In this document: positions 1-6,006 of the stretch, one piece after another | Layout: each line of letters begins with the position of its first letter | Numbering within the stretch: position 1 is the stretch's first letter | DNA from: an uncultured Fretibacterium sp. | GTDB lineage: Bacteria; Synergistota; Synergistia; Synergistales; Aminobacteriaceae | NCBI GenBank assembly: GCA_937892105.1 | Contig: CALAUZ010000382.1 | Coordinates: 1-7,688 of the forward strand | Reading direction: 5' to 3' | DNA: 7,688 bases | Made by a program: the position numbers and the translations under genes | The notes under the pieces: generated by a model | Told to the model about the DNA's origin: nothing | The model's database searches: none | Seen by the model: only the letters and a program-made list of their open reading frames with translations

Positions 1-33
1 TTATCGGCTTCGGTTAAGATAATATTCGTTTTA

Positions 34-2103
34 TCATTCGTCTAGTGTTCCTGATTCGTCACGATTTTCCAAATACTTCATCATGTCTCTTACGTCTTCC
101 AATGTTGCGATCAGTTCTTGTTTTCGTAGAAGTAAAACGTTATTAACAGTTGAGATGCCACATTTCCCAAGCATTTCAAAGTTTCTTGCCAGCCTTCTGG
201 AAGCTGATGGGTGCGTTGAACTTTCCGCATTATGTGTAATGCATTCTATAAGATGGTTCGAGACTAATATTCCAAAAAGGCGATAATCGATTCGTTTAAA
301 AACATCTTCCTGCAACCAAGTAAAGCGATTTCCCTCAAACAGACATGCTTGCATATATTTAACTGTAAAGTACACGCCAAAATCATCTGCCGAAAATTCT
401 TCTATATGATTGTTGTTATAATCGCTAATGTCCTGCTTTAATAAATTACCCACGTGCCCTAAAAAGTGATGACCGATTTCGTGCCCGACAATGAAAGCAA
501 CAGCCGATTCATATACTTCACGCGCGAAATAAACAAGATAATCCGTAAAATGTGCTTGATTTTGATCAGCCTCCGTCAGTAAACCCTGTGCGTAAGCATA
601 TGTTTCATCAAAATCTTCATCACTATCATGGTCGTATGCATACACTGTTGAAACTAAAAATTGCGAAACAGCAGTACATGTATTCTCCAATCGAAAATAA
701 TCTCTTAAAAAGATAGTACTTGCCACGTTGGACAGTTGCTCCAGTTTTTTCAAGAGCAATCTTGTTGCTATAACGCCGTGAGAATCATCATTTGAGGGAT
801 ACGCCCATGCCTGTATTCTTTCTGATTGAAAGCCTCGTAATACGATATCTATTAACGTAAGATTCTCGGCTTTTATGGTTCGGAGGAACGATCGCAGATT
901 TTCATTGTTTGTGTAAACACAAACTTTAGAAATTATCATGTCTATTTCGGTATCATTGCTGTATTGTAAATTCTGTTCATCATTTTCAAGACTATTAAGA
1001 AGAGCAGTCAAGCGTTCTTCACTAGCCCCTAATGGCAAGTTATTGTTTTTTGCATAAGCGATTAATCTTTCTAATTTTTCTTTCTGTACCATTTTCATTT
1101 TAGTTCTCAACTCACACACCATAAATTTATCGAATAGTAACGCTATATCGCTACCTTGAAGTCCTAAGATGTAGCCATTCCCGTACTTGATCAGAAACTG
1201 TTTTAATGCGCTATTTGAAGACCAAACCAAACCCTTTAATAGATTTTCAAGCTCATGAACGTTTCGTAAAGCCATAAAATCGCCTGAGAACTTAATGTCA
1301 GAAATCAAATTATCTCTGATGTCCGCACTAACACAAACTTGGCCGGTTTCGTAGCGTCGAGAATTTCTGTACTTGTACTTCGGTGGAAAACCGTAAGTCC
1401 ATTCATCGTTATCATAACGTCTTTTAGTTATTTCGGCTATTTGTTGAGAATCTTTAATTTCCTCTTCAAGGAAGCATTTGCCACCGAACCCCTCTTCATT
1501 TGAAACTTCTGAGAACGCATTTATGAGACTTTCAACACTTACTTCGGCCATGAAATTTGATAGATTCATAACTTTTCTCGGCGTTGATTTAACGGATTGG
1601 GCAGTTATTTTATTGTTCCGCGTTAAAATTTTTTCAAGCACATTCAGGTCGCTTTTAATCAAAAGCGTGCCGTGATGTAAAATTTTTCCGTCTTCTCCAC
1701 ACTCAGCGCAACCAGAAATTTTAGCTCCGTTGACAAGAATGTCGTTGCGCCCCACAATCTCATACTTGATCCCAATCTTTCTCAACGTAGCGTAAAGAAA
1801 TGCCTCCTGACAATGCTTCAGCTCTTCAGTTGTATCCACAATGAAGGAATAATTCAGATTTCCAAGATCGTGATAGACTGCTCCACCACCGGTCATACGC
1901 CGGACGATTTTCGCTCCTATTTCGTTTGCATAATCAATATCAACTTCTTCAAAGACATTCTGGTATCGTCCGACAACTACCGCATTATCATTTTGCCAGA
2001 GGAGAACGATGCTCTCCCCCGGCTTTTTAGTTTCAAATAAGAACTGCTCTAAGGCTAAGTTATACGCTGGATTAAAACTCTGTGATCGGAAAATTTTCAT
2101 CAT
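34..2103 (-). CDS. Lipoate-protein ligase fused to a C-terminal HExxH metallopeptidase-like domain
   Basis: The 689-aa frame has two parts. Residues 1 to about 325 are an LplA-type ligase, which activates lipoate with ATP and attaches it to a lipoyl-domain lysine. It shows RRMTGGGAVYHDLGNLNYSF (68-87), GRNDILVNGAKISG with the likely catalytic Lys128, HHGTLLIKSDL, and the LplA C-terminal accessory domain (about 235-325, beginning WTYGFPPKYKYR). Typical LplA proteins end near here, at about 330-340 residues. Residues about 326-689 are extra: a mostly helical segment, then FIVGHEIGHHFLGH (His541, Glu542, His545), EEFSADDFG (Glu569, Asp573) and THPSASRRL. This set resembles M48-like gluzincin peptidases, in which the two His and the later Glu bind zinc. 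No signal peptide or clear membrane span is seen, so it is probably cytosolic. The likely lipoylation target is E2 Lys43. The role of the peptidase part is unknown. Start may be 2103 or 2100 (tandem ATG). Confidence 0.88.
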   Translation of the reverse strand: MMKIFRSQSFNPAYNLALEQFLFETKKPGESIVLLWQNDNAVVVGRYQNVFEEVDIDYANEIGAKIVRRMTGGGAVYHDLGNLNYSFIVDTTEELKHCQEAFLYATLRKIGIKYEIVGRNDILVNGAKISGCAECGEDGKILHHGTLLIKSDLNVLEKILTRNNKITAQSVKSTPRKVMNLSNFMAEVSVESLINAFSEVSNEEGFGGKCFLEEEIKDSQQIAEITKRRYDNDEWTYGFPPKYKYRNSRRYETGQVCVSADIRDNLISDIKFSGDFMALRNVHELENLLKGLVWSSNSALKQFLIKYGNGYILGLQGSDIALLFDKFMVCELRTKMKMVQKEKLERLIAYAKNNNLPLGASEERLTALLNSLENDEQNLQYSNDTEIDMIISKVCVYTNNENLRSFLRTIKAENLTLIDIVLRGFQSERIQAWAYPSNDDSHGVIATRLLLKKLEQLSNVASTIFLRDYFRLENTCTAVSQFLVSTVYAYDHDSDEDFDETYAYAQGLLTEADQNQAHFTDYLVYFAREVYESAVAFIVGHEIGHHFLGHVGNLLKQDISDYNNNHIEEFSADDFGVYFTVKYMQACLFEGNRFTWLQEDVFKRIDYRLFGILVSNHLIECITHNAESSTHPSASRRLARNFEMLGKCGISTVNNVLLLRKQELIATLEDVRDMMKYLENRDESGTLDE

Positions 2104-2125
2104 ACCCCCAAAATAGGCAATAAAT

Positions 2126-2150
2126 AACAGTCGATAACAGACCGCAACAG
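2126..2150 (-). repeat. Three CTGTT direct repeats with exact 10-nt period
   Basis: Minus-strand CTGTT occurs at 2146-2150, 2136-2140 and 2126-2130, one helical turn apart, so all face the same side of the DNA. The repeats overlap the promoter-like boxes, which would suit an operator, but the unit is only 5 bp and may be coincidence. Confidence 0.35.
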
Positions 2151-2161
2151 ATAGTCGTCAA
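2134..2161 (-). promoter_or_regulatory. Possible weak sigma70-type promoter before the ligase-peptidase gene
   Basis: On the minus strand, TTGACG (2156-2161, 5 of 6 to the -35 consensus) is followed after 16 nt by TGTTAT (2134-2139, 4 of 6 to the -10 consensus). Transcription would start about 25 nt before the ATG. AT-rich gaps often give such matches by chance, so this is a candidate internal promoter only. Confidence 0.25.
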
Positions 2162-2175
2162 AATTTGCGTCTTGA

Positions 2176-3558
2176 TTAAACCTGTGGCGAACCAGTATAC
2201 GAAGCTTCAACCGCCATTTTAATCCCTTCACTCAACGTTGGATGAGCGAAAATAACGTCTGCAAACATTCGACTCGAAAGCTTCTTATCTATGTAGGGAG
2301 CTAAAACGTGAATCAGCTCACAGGCATTGTGTCCGACTATTTCAGCTCCTATAATGACGTCTGTCTTAATGTCTCTAAAAATCTTGAAGTAGCCCTGCTC
2401 GTGAGAAGTTACATGGCCGTAACCGACATAGTTATAGGGGACTGTACCGATTGCAAGCTGTCCAGAATTAGTCATTTCCCGTCCCTGTGTGTATTCGCCA
2501 ATTCTCGCAATGGCAGGCTCTGTGAAGACCGTTGTAGGGATTTTCGCATCGGATTCTACTTTCTCTCCTGAACAAATGTGTTTAACGACGGCCATGGCCT
2601 GATTAATGGCGGCATGAGCTAGGAGAGTTTTGCCGTTAGCGTCTCCGATACAGTAAATCCCGTCGATGTCTGTCCTGAGATTTTCATCAACGGAGATAAA
2701 TCCTTCTTTTGTCAGATGAACATCATCAATTCCTGCTGGGACTACTGGACGGCGACCTGTTGCCCAGAGGACGTAATCACAAGGTATCTTCTTGTCTTCA
2801 AATAGGACTTCAAACCCTTTGTCATCTTGATACCTGATATCTGACACAGTCTTATCGCAGTAAATTTTTACTCCACATCTTTCGAGTTCTGCCTTTAATA
2901 GTGTCGTGGCATCAGCACTAAACTCCGGCAAAATCTGAGTCATTTGCTCAATTATTGTTACTTCAGTTCCTAAACGAGATAAGGCTGAAGCAATCTCACA
3001 GCCGATTACTCCACCGCCGACAATGACAATTGAGTGCGGCTGTTCTTCAAGTGTCCAGAATGAGTCCGATGTTAAAACACCGTTTAATCTTGAAAACTGC
3101 TCAGGAATTGCTGGACGACTCCCAGTCGCTATGATGACATTTTGAGCTTCAAAAAGCTGGCCTCCGACTTTGATTTGCCCGTAAGAGTTATAACTATTTT
3201 CGTCGTTAATGATTGCCGCTTCGCCGTATATCACATCAACTTTTCTCGATTTGAGCAGCTTTCCAACGCCAGCGCAAAGATTAGCCACAATCTTATCTGA
3301 AAAGGCTTTATATGTTTTCCAGTCAAAGAAGGCATGTTCAGAACCCTTCACTCCATACTGTTCACTTCCATTTGCTATGCTATATCGCTCTGCCGCTTCA
3401 AGAATAATTTTAGTCGGAATACAGCCGACATTGAGGCAACAACCACCTAGTCTGTTTTTCTCAATCAGGGCTACTTTCTTCCCGAATTGAGTCGCATATG
3501 AAGCTGCAACATAACCGCCAGGGCCTCCGCCAATGATGAGAAGATCATAAAAAGGCAT
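2176..3558 (-). CDS. lpdA: Dihydrolipoamide dehydrogenase (E3)
   Basis: E3 is a flavoprotein that reoxidises the dihydrolipoyl arm of E2 and passes electrons through FAD to NAD+. The 460-aa length is normal for the family. The N-terminal FAD fold has LLIIGGGPGGYVAA (residues 6-19). The redox disulfide is in GGCCLNVGCIPTK (Cys41 and Cys46; the extra Cys40 replaces the common Thr). The NAD-binding fold has VIVGGGVIGCEIAS, followed by the second FAD contact CIGDANGKTLLAHAA. The C-terminal dimer interface has the active-site pair in AHPTLSE (2227-2244), His plus Glu. It starts 2 nt after the ACP-AcpS stop with its own strong ribosome binding site, so it belongs to the same transcript. Assignment to E3 rather than mercuric or glutathione reductase rests on the CLNVGCIP and HPTLSE motifs and on E1/E2 beside it. 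Confidence 0.96.
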   Translation of the reverse strand: MPFYDLLIIGGGPGGYVAASYATQFGKKVALIEKNRLGGCCLNVGCIPTKIILEAAERYSIANGSEQYGVKGSEHAFFDWKTYKAFSDKIVANLCAGVGKLLKSRKVDVIYGEAAIINDENSYNSYGQIKVGGQLFEAQNVIIATGSRPAIPEQFSRLNGVLTSDSFWTLEEQPHSIVIVGGGVIGCEIASALSRLGTEVTIIEQMTQILPEFSADATTLLKAELERCGVKIYCDKTVSDIRYQDDKGFEVLFEDKKIPCDYVLWATGRRPVVPAGIDDVHLTKEGFISVDENLRTDIDGIYCIGDANGKTLLAHAAINQAMAVVKHICSGEKVESDAKIPTTVFTEPAIARIGEYTQGREMTNSGQLAIGTVPYNYVGYGHVTSHEQGYFKIFRDIKTDVIIGAEIVGHNACELIHVLAPYIDKKLSSRMFADVIFAHPTLSEGIKMAVEASYTGSPQV

Positions 3559-3560
3559 AA

Positions 3561-4337
3561 CTAATCCTCCCATCCTGTGACCATGCCCACAGCGTAGTTG
3601 TCTGCGTGACTTAGGCTGCAAGTTAAATTTCGCAGTTCTTTCCATGTGCCGTTAAGTCTGACTTCGATTCTAATCTGACTGAGATGACCAGAATCACTTG
3701 AAGACATCAAAGCAGCAGAAGTAGAAGAAGCACCAGCCCCCTGTGGGTAGCGTGTAACCCTAATATTCTTCAAAGGAATGTTAAGGTATTTTGGGCTACA
3801 CTTATGCAGAGCTTCCTTGACGCACCATCGTCCGGCAAAGCTATGACGAGGAGATGCAGTTGTTACACAATAAGCAACTTCTTCTTCCGTGAAATTATCG
3901 GTATAGAAAGAATCCGTCCAGAAGTCAGCCACGTCTGGAAAGATGTCAATCTCTTGAATGTCAATTCCGCAGACAAGATGATGGCCAAGTTCAACAACAT
4001 TCTTCTCACCATTCTCTTGCTCTTGGCCTCTTTCTACGGATACTGATGTTTCAACTGCAGGCTCTGCTGTAGGTTTTACTTTAGAGGAACTATCGACTAC
4101 ATTAATAATGAATTGATTGTACTTTTCATCTGCAAGTGCAAGCAACTCTCCGAAAGTATTAACCTCCTTGCAATCGACTTTCTGACCATAAACCTTTCTG
4201 AATATGTTGCTCAGAATTACGCTACCGGCAGAAGTTTTAAATCTACCTGTTTTTAGTGAGAAGCCATCATCAATGTCTGAGACGTTTACTTTCAGCGTCT
4301 CAGCAATAAGCTGTCTTAATTCGTCAGTTTTCGCCAT
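3561..4337 (-). CDS. Acyl carrier protein fused to AcpS-type 4'-phosphopantetheinyl transferase
   Basis: Taken from the ATG at 4337, this is a 258-aa protein. Residues 5-71 look like an ACP: helix 1 (LRQLIAETL), then KTSAGSVILSNIFRKVYG, in which Ser36 sits 15 residues before the Gly of the 'EFG'-like motif, as the phosphopantetheine Ser does in ACPs; the usual DSL is TSA here. An acidic, low-complexity linker (about 72-120) follows. Residues 122-258 match AcpS: CGIDIQEI (Asp126), FTEEEVAYC, FAGRWCVKEALHK (Glu175, Lys179) and SHADNYAVGMV. The second half would transfer phosphopantetheine from CoA to Ser36 or to another ACP. A Ser/Ala-rich insertion (3675-3743) interrupts the AcpS beta region. 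The gene lies 5 nt after E2 and 2 nt before E3. A TTG at 4370 with AGGAG 8 nt upstream is a competing start that would add 11 residues and overlap E2. Confidence 0.85.
   Translation of the reverse strand: MAKTDELRQLIAETLKVNVSDIDDGFSLKTGRFKTSAGSVILSNIFRKVYGQKVDCKEVNTFGELLALADEKYNQFIINVVDSSSKVKPTAEPAVETSVSVERGQEQENGEKNVVELGHHLVCGIDIQEIDIFPDVADFWTDSFYTDNFTEEEVAYCVTTASPRHSFAGRWCVKEALHKCSPKYLNIPLKNIRVTRYPQGAGASSTSAALMSSSDSGHLSQIRIEVRLNGTWKELRNLTCSLSHADNYAVGMVTGWED
3565..3571 (-). promoter_or_regulatory. Ribosome binding site of E3
   Basis: GGGAGGA on the minus strand, 6 nt before the ATG at 3558, overlapping the final codons of the ACP-AcpS gene. It decides the E3 start against the in-frame upstream extension to 3645, whose extra 29 residues precede the FAD-binding fold and look non-native. 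Confidence 0.85.
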
Positions 4338-4342
4338 ATTGT

Positions 4343-6004
4343 CTACCAGCCTCTCATGCAGATTGAGCAAATATGCTTCTCCTGCCCGTGTTTATCTATG
4401 ACCTTGAAGAGATAATGACCATCTTCTTCTAACTCTTCTGCCGTTCTGAAACATGAATCACAGGCCAAGTTTTCGATATCAATCGCATCAACCACAGATT
4501 TTTCTTGTAATTGGGCTGTTGTTGCTGTGTGTTCAGTTGACGAGAATTGAAGAGTATGCTGAGTTTGGGGGTGAACGAACAACACTCTTTCATGAGCAAC
4601 AAGACGATTACGAAGCCGACACAAAAATTCTGTCCCTGTTGCGCCATCAATTACTCTGTGATCAAAGGCGAGGATTAAAGGATAATTCGTGCGCTTCGTA
4701 TCTTCTCCGCCGATACCAAGTATCGCCGACTGTCCAAAGTTCAGAACTGGATTAAAGAAATAACAGCCAGAAGAAGATAAATCCGTAATTGTGAATGTCC
4801 CTCCGTTCATGTCATCGGGAGTTAATTCACGGTTTATGTATTTCTCTATAAACCGATCCTTCTCAGCCATTATGTTTTCCAAGTCCTTTGTGTTAGCATT
4901 TTTGAACACGGGGACTTTCAAGCCGTCATCAATGGAAAGAGCGTATCCTACATTTATGGCATCGTAAAGATAAAGCTGTCCTGCGTCATAAACCGCGTTC
5001 ATGGCCGGATAACTCTTCAAAAGTCTCGACGTTTCAAGAATGAAGATTGACGAGAATTTCCTTGCTAAATCGGGCGTTTCGGCACAGGCTGAAAAAATAC
5101 CTTGCGTTGGAACGAGAACTGTTACTTGGCTCACAACAGCTTCTCTATTTGCCCTTGATAAGAAATTTCCTTCAGCACGCTTGGCCTTGCTTAGCTTTTC
5201 GTAATGACCGAGAGTTGAATGGAAGCAACTTTCTTCCCCTATAGTTGCCTGCACTGTGTTTCTGGATACGGCAGGCTTTTCAATCTTTTCTAAAATGCTA
5301 TTAACAGTTACAAGCCCTGATAATCCTAAACCTTCAGCAGTCAATCCGCGTTCTTTCAAGAAAGCTTCGGCGGCTTTTGACAGGCGAAGGGATTGATATT
5401 TCTGCCCTCTCCCTGTTACGTCAGAATTGAAAACTGGACTTTCACTAATAACTCCGATGCTCTCTCCTGCCCTTACAGCTTCATAAGGCTTTTTAGTCCA
5501 GAAAATAAAACCATCAAACGGAGCTTTAATGGCCTCGACTTTATTGAAATGCCTTACTTTGCAAAGAACATCTCCAGCTTTAACGGAAGCTCCATTCTTG
5601 AACATAATCTCGCCGAGAGTTACAGGGGAATTAAAGCTTCCAATTTCTATCCTCTTTGCGTCTCGATTGGCGATATTGTCCTGACGATTAATCTGTACTT
5701 CATCAGCCTCGATTGTTGGTAATGGCTCAGATTTAACCGAATCTTTATTGAGAGACATTAATTCTTCCCTTGTATCCGCTACAAAAGCCAATGTCTCTCC
5801 GTTTGGAATTTCGTCCCCAACTTTAGCAATAAAACTGATAAATCCATCAACGGGACTTTCGATATTCACTGTAGCTTTGCTCGTCTCAACAATAAGAACA
5901 GCCTGTCCCTGCTTAACTTCAGCTCCATCTTCTACTAGAAGCTCATACACTACGACACTCGTATCATTGACGTTATTTGTAGGAGCTACAATTTTTGTAA
6001 TCAT
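4343..6004 (-). CDS. Dihydrolipoyl acyltransferase (E2) with two lipoyl-like domains and a C-terminal zinc-ribbon-like tail
   Basis: E2 carries the acyl group from E1 on a lipoyl arm and transfers it to a thiol acceptor. The 553-aa protein shows these domains in order. Residues 1-77 are a canonical lipoyl domain with ETSKAT (lipoyl Lys43). Residues about 118-188 are a second barrel (NGASVKAGDVL, APFDGF) whose lysine is displaced by one residue. Residues about 205-241 are a peripheral subunit-binding-like segment (LRLSKAAEAFLKERGL). Residues about 265-476 are the catalytic domain, with TFTITDLSSSG, GQSAILGIGG and FDHRVIDG (His449, Asp453). A Gln/Thr-rich linker leads to an added tail, residues 511-553, with CDSC and CSIC pairs, which is not usual for E2. 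The start is ATG at 6004 with AGGAGG 8 nt upstream, the ribosome binding site lying inside the end of E1. The acceptor may be CoA or the ACP encoded next; the order of genes favours considering the ACP. Confidence 0.93.
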   Translation of the reverse strand: MITKIVAPTNNVNDTSVVVYELLVEDGAEVKQGQAVLIVETSKATVNIESPVDGFISFIAKVGDEIPNGETLAFVADTREELMSLNKDSVKSEPLPTIEADEVQINRQDNIANRDAKRIEIGSFNSPVTLGEIMFKNGASVKAGDVLCKVRHFNKVEAIKAPFDGFIFWTKKPYEAVRAGESIGVISESPVFNSDVTGRGQKYQSLRLSKAAEAFLKERGLTAEGLGLSGLVTVNSILEKIEKPAVSRNTVQATIGEESCFHSTLGHYEKLSKAKRAEGNFLSRANREAVVSQVTVLVPTQGIFSACAETPDLARKFSSIFILETSRLLKSYPAMNAVYDAGQLYLYDAINVGYALSIDDGLKVPVFKNANTKDLENIMAEKDRFIEKYINRELTPDDMNGGTFTITDLSSSGCYFFNPVLNFGQSAILGIGGEDTKRTNYPLILAFDHRVIDGATGTEFLCRLRNRLVAHERVLFVHPQTQHTLQFSSTEHTATTAQLQEKSVVDAIDIENLACDSCFRTAEELEEDGHYLFKVIDKHGQEKHICSICMRGW

Positions 6005-6006
6005 AG

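Larger units (their letters stand above)
2104..2175. other. 72-nt intergenic gap, the only real gap in the operon
   Basis: It separates E3 from the ligase-peptidase gene. I see no stem-loop followed by a T-run, so readthrough from E3 is likely. It contains the promoter-like boxes and CTGTT repeats described separately. A GGGGG stretch right before the tandem ATGs at 2103 and 2100 is the only Shine-Dalgarno-like sequence; its spacing suits the second ATG slightly better. Confidence 0.6.

Noticed and set aside
1..22. Short inverted repeat TTATC / GATAA after the ligase-peptidase stop, as a terminator
   Set aside because: Only 5 weak base pairs with a 12-nt loop and no following T-run on the transcribed strand; the remaining 33 nt are too short to judge.
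1090..1150. Frameshift or lost stop joining two genes at the ligase-peptidase junction
   Set aside because: The frame is continuous, no start codon with a ribosome binding site stands out at the junction, and both halves keep intact motifs; a natural fusion is simpler, though read checking is still suggested in the findings.
3559..3645. N-terminal extension of E3 by 29 residues to an upstream in-frame start
   Set aside because: It lies wholly inside the AcpS reading frame, is Arg/Gly/His-rich without family resemblance, and the ATG at 3558 has a strong ribosome binding site directly before the FAD-binding strand.
4429..4650. Second minus-strand frame of 73 codons inside the E2 gene
   Set aside because: It overlaps the E2 catalytic end and tail in another frame; the E2 frame keeps DHRVIDG and the Cys pairs, so no frameshift or extra gene is needed.
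5393..5722. Plus-strand open frame of 109 codons, and similar plus-strand frames such as 4453-4755 and 5748-6047
   Set aside because: All lie antisense to well-supported coding sequence, show no family motifs and are explained as shadow frames of the minus-strand genes.
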